NCBI RefSeq assembly: GCF_040645195.1
Contig: NZ_JBEYXW010000023.1
Location: forward strand, 1-64,000
Origin: Prauserella_A sp040645195
Lineage (GTDB): Bacteria > Actinomycetota > Actinomycetes > Mycobacteriales > Pseudonocardiaceae
Direction of reading: 5' to 3'
Length of the DNA stretch: 64,000 bases
Of the stretch, positions 8,350-16,530 are shown in pieces. How positions within the stretch are numbered: the first letter of the stretch is position 1; every line of letters begins with the position of its first letter. The notes below the pieces were generated by a model, which worked only from the letters and a program-made list of their open reading frames with translations, was not told the DNA's origin and made no database searches. Made by a program: the position numbers and the translations under genes.

Positions 8350-9360
8350 GTGCTCGTTGACACCCATGCCCACCTCCTGCCGGCCGGCTACCCGGCCGAC
8401 GCGCCGGAGTGCTTTCCCGCGATGGAACCGATCGACGGCGACACCGCGCGGACGCTGTTGTTCGGCGCGACACGGTTCCGCGCCGCCGACGTGTTCTTCG
8501 ACGCCGAGCGCCGCATCGAGGCGCAGCACGCCTCGGGGGTCGACGTCGAGGTGCTGACGCCGATGCCACCACTGCTGCGCTACGACCTTGCCATCGCCGA
8601 CGGTGTGTCGCTCGCCCGGCACGTCAACGAGCTCACCGCGACGTTCTGTGCGGCCGACCCGGCGCGGCTGATCGGCTTCGGGCTCGTGCCGCTGCAGGAC
8701 CCCGAAGCCGCGGCGGCCGAGCTGAGCACGATCCGCGACCTCGGCCTGCGCGGCGTCGAGATCGCGTCCACTGTGCTCGGTGCCTCGATCGGCGACGAGC
8801 GGTTCCTGCCGTTCTTCGCCGAGGCACAGCGGCTCGGGCTCGCGGTGTTCGTGCACGCCCTGCCCACCCCGACCGACCGGCTGCCCGCCTCGGCGATGGG
8901 CACCTACGTGGTCGGCGTCGAGGGCGCGCTTGCCGCCGCGTCGATGGTGACCGGCGGAACCGCGGCCAAATGTCCCGACCTGCGTATCGCGTTCAGCCAC
9001 GCGGCCGGTGGCTTCCCACTGATGCTGCCGCGCGCCCAGTACTTCTGGGGCGGCAGCTGGAACGAGGAGCCGCCCGTCCCCGAGCGCGCGGTCGCCCCCG
9101 ACGACGGCCCGTCACCGCTGGCCTACGCGCGCCGTTTCTACTACGACTCGCTGGTGTTCGACCGCCGCGCGCTGCGGTACCTGATCGACCTGCTCGGGCC
9201 GGACCGGCTGCTCGTCGGCTCCGACTTCCCGGCAATGCCACGGGAGGACCCGACGGGCCGCACGCTGCGCTCACTGGACCTGCCCGAGAACGTGCTCGCC
9301 GACATCACCTGGTTCAACGCGTTCCGCTGGCTGGGTGTGGACCCACCAACGCCGCACTGA
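8350..9360 (+). CDS. Amidohydrolase-2 family protein (ACMSD-like)
   Basis: This 336-residue TIM-barrel metal-dependent hydrolase/decarboxylase belongs to the amidohydrolase-2 family, which includes ACMS decarboxylase, gamma-resorcylate decarboxylase and LigJ. It shows the N-terminal VDTHAHLLP metal motif, a barrel histidine in VFVHALP, FSHAAGGFP, and the final LVGSDFPAMPRED with the metal aspartate. A GTG start follows GAAGGAG by about ten bases and 14 bp after the upstream stop, so it is the last gene of the operon. Non-oxidative decarboxylation or ring-fission-product hydrolysis would suit the context. The sequence does not fix the substrate. Assignment as OMA hydratase LigJ was considered and not adopted. 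Confidence 0.8.
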   Translation: MLVDTHAHLLPAGYPADAPECFPAMEPIDGDTARTLLFGATRFRAADVFFDAERRIEAQHASGVDVEVLTPMPPLLRYDLAIADGVSLARHVNELTATFCAADPARLIGFGLVPLQDPEAAAAELSTIRDLGLRGVEIASTVLGASIGDERFLPFFAEAQRLGLAVFVHALPTPTDRLPASAMGTYVVGVEGALAAASMVTGGTAAKCPDLRIAFSHAAGGFPLMLPRAQYFWGGSWNEEPPVPERAVAPDDGPSPLAYARRFYYDSLVFDRRALRYLIDLLGPDRLLVGSDFPAMPREDPTGRTLRSLDLPENVLADITWFNAFRWLGVDPPTPH

Positions 9361-9380
9361 CCCGGCCGGCGTAGTTGTCC

Positions 9381-9427
9381 CCCAAGGCCACCTTGGTTGC
9401 GTTCAACGCAACCAAGGTGGCCTTGGG
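9381..9427. terminator. 47-bp perfect palindrome, probable bidirectional terminator
   Basis: Two 23-bp arms beginning CCCAAGGCCACCTTGG are exact reverse complements around a single C at 9404. The element lies between two converging operons, 20 bp after the amidohydrolase stop. Similar AAGGCCACCTT palindromes recur in Pseudonocardiaceae genomes. A strong rho-independent-like hairpin acting in both directions is the simplest reading, though there is no U tract. Confidence 0.75.
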
Positions 9428-9449
9428 TGCATTTGGTACCTACCGGAGT

Positions 9450-9533
9450 GGGCAACTCGCGTGCTGGAGTGGGAAACTCGCGTGCTGGAGTGGGGGACTC
9501 GCGCTCCGGAGCGGGGGACTCGCGCGCTCCGGA
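9450..9533 (+). repeat. Array of four 21-bp GGGGGACTCGCG-type repeats
   Basis: Units begin at 9450, 9471, 9492 and 9513 with the pattern GGGnnACTCGCGnnCnGGAGn. The first two are nearly the same; the last is slightly longer. The array fills the space between the palindrome and the stop of the permease gene. Related arrays occur at 15394, 26433, 62138 (reverse) and 62472. Confidence 0.85.
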
Positions 9534-9543
9534 GCGCTGGGAC

Positions 9544-10461
9544 CTAGCGGTGCAGGCGGGGGTCCAGGAAGTCGCGCAGCGAGTCGCCGAGCAGGTTGAA
9601 GGCGAAGACCGCCATCGACAGCACGATCCCCGGAGCGAACACCATCCACGGCGCCATCTCCACGTAACGCACACCCTCCGAGAGCATCAGCCCCCACGAA
9701 GGCGTCGGAGGCGGCGTTCCGATGCCGAGGAAGCTCAGCGCCGACTCGGCGATGATCACGCCGGCGAACAGCAGGGACGACATCGTCAGCAGTGGCGCCA
9801 CCATGTTCGGTAGCACGTGGCGGGTCATGATACGCAGCGCACTCGCGCCGGTCGCCCTGGCTGCCTCGATGTAGGGCTCCTCCCTGATGCGCAACGTCTC
9901 CGCCCGCGCCACGCGGTTGAACGACGGCGTGATGACGATGACCAGCGCGATGATGGTGCCCTCGATGGACGGGGTGAGCACGACCGCCATGAACAGCAGC
10001 AGCACCAGGGGCGGAACGGACTGGATGGCGTCCATGACGCGCTGGATCACCAGATCCTTCGTCTTGCCGAGAAAGCCCGACACGACGCCGATGATCGTCC
10101 CCAGTACCAGGCTGATCGCGGTGGTCAGGACGCCGATGATCATCGAGGAGCGAGCCCCGTAGATCAGCCGGCTCAGTACGTCACGCCCCAGATCGTCGGT
10201 CCCCAGCAGGAAATCGCCAGAGGGACCCTCTGTGGTGCGCGTCCGATGCTGCAGCAGCGGGTCGTACGGAGCCACCAGCGGCGCAAAAACCGCCACCAGC
10301 ACGATGATTGTGATGAGCGCGAGGCTCACCGCGCCGAGGGGCTCGGACCGCACGAACCTCTTCAAACCCGCCCACCAGGCCGCGGGGTTCACCCGCCGTG
10401 GCGGTGGTTCGAAGGGCGAGCCGGCGGGCGGCAGGGAACTTCTCATGACGTCACTGCTCAT
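9544..10461 (-). CDS. Dpp/Opp-type ABC transporter permease (DppC-like), importer 1
   Basis: This inner-membrane permease (305 residues) belongs to the DppC/OppC family and has about six membrane segments. Family features are a cytosolic N-terminus ahead of the first helix (LGAVSLALITIIVLVAVFAP), the periplasmic PYDPLLQHR loop, GTDDLGRDVLSRLIYGARSS, and the EAA coupling loop EAARATGASALRIMTRHVLP. It is the last gene of a five-gene importer (substrate-binding protein, DppD, DppF, DppB, DppC by order of transcription). Its ATG overlaps the upstream permease stop. Importers of this family carry peptides, nickel or other small organics. The regulatory site near this locus suggests an aromatic or lignin-derived substrate, which is inference. 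Confidence 0.9.
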   Translation of the reverse strand: MSSDVMRSSLPPAGSPFEPPPRRVNPAAWWAGLKRFVRSEPLGAVSLALITIIVLVAVFAPLVAPYDPLLQHRTRTTEGPSGDFLLGTDDLGRDVLSRLIYGARSSMIIGVLTTAISLVLGTIIGVVSGFLGKTKDLVIQRVMDAIQSVPPLVLLLFMAVVLTPSIEGTIIALVIVITPSFNRVARAETLRIREEPYIEAARATGASALRIMTRHVLPNMVAPLLTMSSLLFAGVIIAESALSFLGIGTPPPTPSWGLMLSEGVRYVEMAPWMVFAPGIVLSMAVFAFNLLGDSLRDFLDPRLHR

Positions 10462-11420
10462 TTCCCGGCCTCCCTGGCGGCTCGGATACGCGGATCGACG
10501 AGGGCGTAGAGGAGATCAATGATGATCATCGTGACGACGAACAACCCGGCGTAGAAGATGGTGCACGCGATCACGACGGGGTAGTCACGGTTCTGCACCG
10601 ACTCGAAGATAAGCTGCCCGGTGCCCGGCAGGGAGAACATCTGCTCCAGGATCACGGTGCCGCCCAGCACGGTTCCCAGGTTCACACCGAGTAGCGTGAG
10701 GACGGAGATCACCGAGTTGCGCAGCGCGTGTTTGTACAGCACCAGCCGTTCCGATGCCCCCTTCGCCCGCACCGTGCGGATGAACTGCGAGCCGAGATTC
10801 TCCAAAAGGGACGAACGGGTCATCCGTGCGGTACCGGCGACAGCGGAGGTACCGAGCGCGATCGCCGGTAGCGCCATCTGCTGAAGCCAGGACCCGAAGT
10901 CCTCGGTCGGGCTGGTGTAGACGAACGGCGGTGACCACGCGAACCACAGCCCGAGAACGGTCAGCAGCAACAGACCCACGACGTAGTTGGGCACCGAGAG
11001 ACCGGCCACCGCGACCGCGCGGATCGTGCCGTCCGTCCGGGTGCCCCGGCGAACAGCGGCGAGGATGCCGAAGGCCACCCCGATGACCGTGCCGACGGCC
11101 AGCGAGAGCAGGCCGAGCTGCAGGGTCACCGGAACGCGGTCGAGAAACAGGTCAACGACCGGTTCGTTGGTGTAGAAGGATGTCCCGAAGTCGCCCTGTA
11201 CCGCGCCACCGAGAAAACCGGCCAGCTGCTGGTGTACCGGTTGGTCGAGCCCCAGCTCGGTACGCAGCGCTTCTGCCTGCTCCTCCGACGCCCCCGTGTC
11301 GGCGAGCATGAGATCGACGGCATCGCTGGGAATGAACGTCATGGCGATGAACACGAACACGGTGACGAGCACCAGAACCACGGCGCCGTAGCCGAGCCTG
11401 CCCAGTAGGTACCGGATCAT
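10458..11420 (-). CDS. Dpp/Opp-type ABC transporter permease (DppB-like), importer 1
   Basis: This 320-residue membrane permease begins MIRYLLGRLGYGAVVLVLVT, the standard DppB start with one helix before a large periplasmic region. It carries TARMTRSSLLENLGSQFIRT and RAKGASERLVLYKHALRNS, the EAA loop that contacts the ATPases. The open frame extends further upstream, but the ATG at 11420 overlaps the stop of the ATPase gene by ATGA and matches the family start. It would pair with the DppC-like protein encoded next to form the channel. Confidence 0.9.
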   Translation of the reverse strand: MIRYLLGRLGYGAVVLVLVTVFVFIAMTFIPSDAVDLMLADTGASEEQAEALRTELGLDQPVHQQLAGFLGGAVQGDFGTSFYTNEPVVDLFLDRVPVTLQLGLLSLAVGTVIGVAFGILAAVRRGTRTDGTIRAVAVAGLSVPNYVVGLLLLTVLGLWFAWSPPFVYTSPTEDFGSWLQQMALPAIALGTSAVAGTARMTRSSLLENLGSQFIRTVRAKGASERLVLYKHALRNSVISVLTLLGVNLGTVLGGTVILEQMFSLPGTGQLIFESVQNRDYPVVIACTIFYAGLFVVTMIIIDLLYALVDPRIRAAREAGK

Positions 11421-12460
11421 GGCTTGCCCCCGCTGGTGGTGTCGAGCAGGTGACACGCCGCGGCCCTGCCCGGCTCCGGACCCGGCTGGAGCCGCGGTGC
11501 CTCCGTCCGGCACCGGTCGAAGGCCAACGGGCAGCGGGTGTGGAAGCGGCACCCGCTCGGGGGCGCGCTGGGGCTGGGCACCTCACCCCGTGCCGTGGCG
11601 CGTTCCCTGGCACGGGCCGTTGTCGGATCGTGTCCCGGGATGGCCGCCAACAGCATCTGCGTGTAGGGGTGCAGCGGTTCGGCGAAGACCGCGTCGCTGC
11701 CACCGCGCTCGACGATCTCGCCCATGTACATGACGCACAGCTCGTCGGCCATGTACCGCACGACGTTGAGGTCGTGCGCGATGAACAGGTAGGAGAGCCC
11801 GTGCTCGTGCTGCAACCGCTTGAGCAGGTTCAGGATCTGCGCCTGCACCGAGACGTCGAGCGCGGAGACCGACTCGTCACAGAAGATCACGTCCGGACTG
11901 GTCGCCAGCGCCCTGGCGATGCCGAGCCGCTGAGCCTGCCCACCGGAGAACTGGTGCGGGAAGCGGTAGAGGTCGCGGCCCGAAAGGCCAACGGTTTCGA
12001 GCAGCTCGACCACCCGCGCGACCCGCGCCTTCCCGCGCGCGACCCCATGCACCTCCAGCGGCTCGCCGACGATGTTCAGCACGGTCATCCGCGGGTTGAG
12101 TGACCCGTACGGGTCCTGGAAGATCATCTGCATGCGCCGGCGAAGCGCGGTGAGTTCCCTGCCCCGCTTGGCGAGTAGGTCGTCGCCGTCGAAGAACACC
12201 TGCCCGGATGTCGGCTCGATGAGCCGGTTGGCGAGCCGCGCGGTGGTCGACTTCCCCGATCCCGACTCGCCGACCAGGCCGACGGTCCTGCCGCGGGGGA
12301 TGCTGAACGAGACCCCGTCGACCGCGCGCACGGAGCCTGTGCCGCGCCCGAGCGGGCCCTGCCTGATCGGATAGTGCTTGACGAGGTCGCGCACCTCCAG
12401 GATGGGTACCTCCTGTTCGGCACCGGCGACCTGTCCCTCGATGGTCGTCTCAGCTGACAC
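11417..12460 (-). CDS. Dpp/Opp-type ABC transporter ATPase (DppF-like), importer 1
   Basis: This 347-residue ATPase has Walker A GESGSGKS, a Q-loop in MIFQDPYGSLNPRM, the signature QFSGGQAQR, Walker B VIFCDESVSALD and the switch histidine in FIAHDLNVV. The C-terminal oligopeptide/dipeptide extension contains the cysteine pattern SGCRFHTRCPLAFDRC. Asp-Glu-Ser replaces the more common DEP after Walker B, which is usual in this subgroup. The GTG start follows AGGAG and overlaps the DppD-like gene by eleven bases. It powers the importer together with that protein. Confidence 0.9.
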   Translation of the reverse strand: MSAETTIEGQVAGAEQEVPILEVRDLVKHYPIRQGPLGRGTGSVRAVDGVSFSIPRGRTVGLVGESGSGKSTTARLANRLIEPTSGQVFFDGDDLLAKRGRELTALRRRMQMIFQDPYGSLNPRMTVLNIVGEPLEVHGVARGKARVARVVELLETVGLSGRDLYRFPHQFSGGQAQRLGIARALATSPDVIFCDESVSALDVSVQAQILNLLKRLQHEHGLSYLFIAHDLNVVRYMADELCVMYMGEIVERGGSDAVFAEPLHPYTQMLLAAIPGHDPTTARARERATARGEVPSPSAPPSGCRFHTRCPLAFDRCRTEAPRLQPGPEPGRAAACHLLDTTSGGKP

Positions 12461-13469
12461 CTGTTGCTCCTGACTGGATCGAGCTCAGGCCGGCGGCCGG
12501 TTCGTCGTGCGACCAGCACCGGCTGTCCCGCCGCTCCGGCAGGCTGAACAGCGGAGGTGCCTCGGAGCCGCAGCGGTCGAAGGCTTGCGGGCAGCGCGGG
12601 TGGAACCGGCACCCCGACGGCATCTCGAGCAGGTTCGGCACGGACCCCCGGATGGCAGGCATGAGGGTGTCGCGGCTGATCGTCGGGCTCGGTATCGACC
12701 GCAGAAGTGCCGCGGTGTAGGGATTTCGCGGGTCGCCGAGCACCTGCTCGACCGTGCCCTGCTCGACGACCTGCCCGGCATACATCACCACGACCCTGTC
12801 GGCCATCTCGGCGACGACGCCCATGTCGTGTGTGATGAACAACAGCGCGGTGCCGTGCTCGCGCTGGAGGGTCCGCATCAGTTTCAGGATCTGGGCTTCG
12901 ACCGTGACATCCAGGGCCGTGGTCGGCTCGTCGGCGATGAGCAGCGATGGGCTGCACGACAGTGCGATCGCGATCACGACGCGCTGCTGCTGCCCGCCGG
13001 ACAGCTCGTGCGGGTAGGCCCGCGCCCTTCGCTCCGGGTCGGGGAGCCCGACCTCCTTGAGCAGTTCCACGGCGCGAGCCCTCGCCTCGGCCGCCGTCAC
13101 GTCGCGATGGATGCGGATCGCCTCCGCGACCTGGTTGCCGACCGTGTAAAGGGGATCGAGAGCGGCCATCGGGTTCTGGAAGACCATCGCGATCTCCTCA
13201 CCACGGATCTCCCGCATCCGCTTCGGTCCGGCCGCGGCGATGTCCTCGCCGCGGAACCGGATCGATCCCTCGTCAATACGGCCCGAGTCCAGCAGCCCCA
13301 TGATGGACAGTGCTGTGACACTCTTTCCGGAACCGGACTCGCCGACGATCGCCACCGTCTCGCCCTCGTCGACGGTGAACGACATGTCGCTGACAGCCTC
13401 GACCCGCCCGTGGCGCGTCGAGAACCGGACACGCAGGTTGCTCACGTCGAGCAGTGGTGCCTCCCGCAT
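12450..13469 (-). CDS. Dpp/Opp-type ABC transporter ATPase (DppD-like), importer 1
   Basis: This 339-residue ATPase shows Walker A GESGSGKS, Q-loop MVFQNPMAALDP, signature ELSGGQQQR, Walker B LLIADEPTTALD and FITHDMG. It ends in the peptide-transporter C-terminal domain with SGCRFHPRCPQAFDRC. I prefer the ATG at 13469, nine bases after AGGAGG, over a GTG at 13475 that would sit only three bases from it. The gene follows the substrate-binding protein gene by 13 bp. Confidence 0.9.
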   Translation of the reverse strand: MREAPLLDVSNLRVRFSTRHGRVEAVSDMSFTVDEGETVAIVGESGSGKSVTALSIMGLLDSGRIDEGSIRFRGEDIAAAGPKRMREIRGEEIAMVFQNPMAALDPLYTVGNQVAEAIRIHRDVTAAEARARAVELLKEVGLPDPERRARAYPHELSGGQQQRVVIAIALSCSPSLLIADEPTTALDVTVEAQILKLMRTLQREHGTALLFITHDMGVVAEMADRVVVMYAGQVVEQGTVEQVLGDPRNPYTAALLRSIPSPTISRDTLMPAIRGSVPNLLEMPSGCRFHPRCPQAFDRCGSEAPPLFSLPERRDSRCWSHDEPAAGLSSIQSGATGVS

Positions 13470-13482
13470 GCTCACGCTCCTC

Positions 13483-15069
13483 CTAATCGCCGGTGACCCA
13501 CATGTCGGCGTAGCGGCGTCCGTGGTAGATGGGGGACTGGTAGTAGTTCTGCACCCGGTTGTTCACGGCCCAGAACTGGTAGTACTGGACGGGCAGGACG
13601 GAGCCTGCCACCTCGGTTTCCATGTGTTCCTGGAAATCGCGATAGATCTGGTTGCGATCCTCGTCGTCGAGCGTCGTCCGCGATTCGGCGATCATCTGGT
13701 CCACCTGGGGATCGGAGATGGCCGCGTAGTTCTCCGCCGACCCGCTGCGATAGTCCTGAATGGTCTGATCCGGGAAGATCACCGCACGGGCGGCCTTGCT
13801 GAGGTCGAACTGGTGATCGCGGCGTCGCCAGATCGCAGTGGCCGGGTCGAGGGTGCTGATCTCGGCGTCGATGCCGACCTCCGCGAGGTCGGCGACGATC
13901 CACTCACCCTCGCGGATGTCGGCGTCACTGAGCTTCTGCACCAGCAGGGTCGTCTGGAAACCGTTGGGGTAACCGGCTTCGGCGAGTAGCTGCCGCGCGC
14001 GCTCGGGATCATAGGGCCGCAGCTCCCGCACCTGCTCGCCCGTGAGCGCCGCATCGCTGATCTCGGGGCGCAGCAACGAGGTGTAGTTCATCTTGCCGCG
14101 GGTGTTCTCGCCCATGTTCTCCCAGTCGATGGCCATCATGATGGCTCTGCGCACGCGCGGATCGGTGAACGGTGCCCGGGTGGTGTTGATGTCGAAGCTC
14201 ACGAAGTCGGCCGCCCGCTCGGTGACGGTGAAGTCGTTGTTGTCCCGGAAGGTGTTCTCGATGACGTCGAACGGCTGCGCGCCGATGTCGAGCCGGCCGC
14301 TGCGCAGGGCGGCAGTGACCGCCGCGCTGTCGCTGATGATCGGCAGCCGGATCTCGTCGAGATAGGGCTTGCCGTCCTCGTAGTAGTCCGGATTGCGCTT
14401 GAGTACCCATTCCACGTCCGGCTTGTGGCTGTCCACCATGAACGGGCCGGTGCCGATCGCCTTGGTGGCCATGTCGAACTCGCCGTCGACCCCTTCCCGC
14501 GGAAGGATCACGTTGAAATGGTGCGCCATGTACTCCAGGAAGGGCGCGTACGGATGGCTCAGTTCGAAGACGACCCGGTGGTCGCCTTCGGCCTTGATGC
14601 TCTCGATTGGCTCAGCCATCCATTTGTGGGTTGACTGGCTCGCCTTCAGGCCTTCGAAGGTCGCCACCACGTCGTCGGCGGTGAACGGCCTCCCACTGAC
14701 CGGCGGGACGTTCTGCCAGGTCACGTCATCGCGGAGGTCGAACGTGTAGGTCAGCCCGTCTTCGGACACCGTCCACTCCGTTGCCAGGTCGGGCACGATC
14801 TCGACCTTCGTGACGCCCTCCCCGGTACGAAGGTCCACCAGTTTGCTGTAGACCGTCCCGGACAGGATCTGCATCAGCGAAGGGTCGTCGCTGACGAGGA
14901 AGTTGAGGCCACGCCCTGGTTCGAAGGGTTGCTGCACGGTAATGCTCCCGCCGTGGCGGGGCTGACCGGGATCGCCCTCCGGCGAATCGTCGCCGCCGCT
15001 ACCGCAGCTGGCGACGAGCACTGCGACGCACAACAGCGCGGTCACACGAGGCGCACTCCATTGTGGCAC
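13483..15069 (-). CDS. Dpp/Opp-type ABC substrate-binding lipoprotein, importer 1
   Basis: This 528-residue family-5 extracellular solute-binding protein has a lipoprotein signal: a short basic start, a hydrophobic run and the lipobox VASC with C22 as the probable lipidation site. The glycine/aspartate-rich linker after it is typical. Family stretches include DLATEWTVSEDGLTYTFDLR, TADDVVATFEGLK and DPRVRRAIMMAIDWE. The GTG start lies about eleven bases after AAGGAG. The gene opens the dpp-like operon, and one copy of the 17-bp operator-like motif lies 232 bp upstream (15301-15317). The ligand is not known; peptides, opines or lignin-derived oligomers are all possible. Confidence 0.9.
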   Translation of the reverse strand: MPQWSAPRVTALLCVAVLVASCGSGGDDSPEGDPGQPRHGGSITVQQPFEPGRGLNFLVSDDPSLMQILSGTVYSKLVDLRTGEGVTKVEIVPDLATEWTVSEDGLTYTFDLRDDVTWQNVPPVSGRPFTADDVVATFEGLKASQSTHKWMAEPIESIKAEGDHRVVFELSHPYAPFLEYMAHHFNVILPREGVDGEFDMATKAIGTGPFMVDSHKPDVEWVLKRNPDYYEDGKPYLDEIRLPIISDSAAVTAALRSGRLDIGAQPFDVIENTFRDNNDFTVTERAADFVSFDINTTRAPFTDPRVRRAIMMAIDWENMGENTRGKMNYTSLLRPEISDAALTGEQVRELRPYDPERARQLLAEAGYPNGFQTTLLVQKLSDADIREGEWIVADLAEVGIDAEISTLDPATAIWRRRDHQFDLSKAARAVIFPDQTIQDYRSGSAENYAAISDPQVDQMIAESRTTLDDEDRNQIYRDFQEHMETEVAGSVLPVQYYQFWAVNNRVQNYYQSPIYHGRRYADMWVTGD

Positions 15070-15300
15070 TGGGACTCACTCTCCTTACCCCCAAAAAAGA
15101 ATCATGGAAAGAAAATGAAGTGGGGAGACATGGCTCGAATGCAGTCGGACACCACCATGCGGCAGAAACTCGCCGACGCAACCGATGGCTAGTAGTTCGT
15201 TACCATACCGTGACGGTCCTAAATAGACAATGGCAGCCGGGACGAGGCGTGCGAAGAGACCAATCAATCGATCTGTTCTGGATAATTGTCCGAACCGCGG

Positions 15301-15317
15301 CGAGTCATTTGTCGTAG
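15301..15317 (+). promoter_or_regulatory. Operator-like 17-bp motif, site A
   Basis: CGAGTCATTTGTCGTAG matches the consensus TACGTCATTTGTCGCGG seen at seven intergenic places in this window. It lies upstream of the first importer operon, in the 384-bp space between that operon and the end of the IclR gene. Confidence 0.5.
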
Positions 15318-15393
15318 CCGGGCATCGGCGGTGTCCAAGCAGGACTTCCGCATAGAGGAATTCTCGCACACCACGACATTCGGAATTCGGAGC

Positions 15394-15456
15394 GGGGGAC
15401 TCGCGTGCCCGCGCGGGGGACTCGCGCGCTGGAGCGGGGGACTCGCGGGTCGGTCA
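15394..15456 (+). repeat. Three 21-bp GGGGGACTCGCG-type repeats overlapping the IclR stop
   Basis: Units begin at 15394, 15415 and 15436. The last one overlaps the final codons of the IclR-family gene on the other strand. Apart from this array and site A, I see nothing recognisable in 15070-15453. Confidence 0.8.
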
Positions 15457-16257
15457 GGCGGACATCGCCCTGGCGATCGAGCGGGACGCCTGGGTGAGCA
15501 GCGCAGCCAGCTGCCGCGGCTGTGCCTGCGCGGCCTCGACAACCACGCTGATCGCCGCGGCGACCTCACCGTCGGGGCCGGGTACCGGGACGGCGACTAC
15601 GAGGTCGGGCAAGGTGATCAGCCCGCGGGCCACCGCGACACCCGTCTGCCTGACCTGCGCGAGCTTGCGCCGTAGCTGCCCGGGATCGACGACGGTCAGC
15701 GGTGTGAAGCGTTCCAGCGGCGAGCACAGCACCTGCTCCTGCAGATCGCGCTCGGCGTGGGCGAGCAGGACGAGCCCGGTGCCGGTGGCGTGCATGGGCC
15801 AGCGGTCGCCGACCCGGCTGGTGACAGGGTTGCGCACCCTGGCGCGCAAAGCCTCGACGTAGACCACCTCCAGCCCATCACGTACGCCGAGGTGGACATT
15901 GCCCTTGGTGATCTGGTGCAGGTCTTCGAGGTAGGGGAACGCGATCTCGCGCAGCTCGAGCCCGCGCGGTGCGAGCGCGGACAGCTCCAGCAGCCGCAGC
16001 CCGACGGAGTAGCGGCCGTCCTCGCCGCGTTCCAGCGCGCCCCAGCCGACGAGCTCGCGCACCAGCCGGTGCGCGGTCGGCAAGGTCAGGCCGGCTCGGC
16101 GGGAGATCTCGCTGAGTGACAGCGCGCGGTGCCGCGGACCGAACGCGTCGAGTACGGCGAGTACCCTGCCCGCGGCGGTCCTCCGCAGCGCGTCGTCCGT
16201 ACCGGCCGCTGTGGACGGTGGTGCCGGTGACGTTGTCGCACAAGCCCGTTCGCTCAC
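15454..16257 (-). CDS. IclR-family transcriptional regulator
   Basis: This 267-residue regulator has an N-terminal winged helix-turn-helix (RVLAVLDAFG, LSLSEISRRAGLTLPTAHRL, near residues 30-90). The C-terminal IclR effector domain includes ITKGNVHLGVRDGLEVVYVE, MHATGTGLVLLAHAE and AAAISVVVEAA. I chose the GTG at 16257, six bases after AAGGGG. It sits between two Dpp-type importers and is transcribed away from the second, with operator-like site B in the shared promoter region. IclR proteins commonly control aromatic catabolism (PcaR, PobR). It is the leading candidate for the protein that binds the 17-bp motif, but that is inference. Confidence 0.88.
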   Translation of the reverse strand: MSERACATTSPAPPSTAAGTDDALRRTAAGRVLAVLDAFGPRHRALSLSEISRRAGLTLPTAHRLVRELVGWGALERGEDGRYSVGLRLLELSALAPRGLELREIAFPYLEDLHQITKGNVHLGVRDGLEVVYVEALRARVRNPVTSRVGDRWPMHATGTGLVLLAHAERDLQEQVLCSPLERFTPLTVVDPGQLRRKLAQVRQTGVAVARGLITLPDLVVAVPVPGPDGEVAAAISVVVEAAQAQPRQLAALLTQASRSIARAMSA

Positions 16258-16311
16258 GTCAACCCCTTCGTCAACGTCGTTCCAGTCTGCAGCAGGCCGA
16301 CATTGGGCTGG

Positions 16312-16328
16312 CAGAGACAAATGACGTA
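16312..16328 (-). promoter_or_regulatory. Operator-like 17-bp motif, site B
   Basis: Read on the minus strand this is TACGTCATTTGTCTCTG, differing from the consensus only at its end. It lies in the 273-bp divergent region between the IclR gene and the second importer, where an autoregulatory and transporter-controlling site would be expected. Confidence 0.55.
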
Positions 16329-16530
16329 GGCGCTGTTACGCCGTTCCCCGCCCCGCACGTGAGCGAAAGTCTTCCGCCGTGCGGAATCGGCCTGCCTTGC
16401 GCGGGCACCGACTGGCGACGCTGTAGCGCGGAGGAGGTCCGTGTGACCTCGGCCACGCCATCAACGACGATCGGCCCCACCGCCTCGCCAGGTACTGCGC
16501 ACCGATCACGACCGAAGCGGGAGTACGCAC

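Noticed and set aside
8350..9360. Assignment of the amidohydrolase as 4-oxalomesaconate hydratase LigJ
   Set aside because: Its motifs (VDTHAHLLP, LVGSDFPAMPRED) are general for the ACMSD-like family, the operon lacks ring-cleavage genes, and a GalB-like hydratase is present at 29015.
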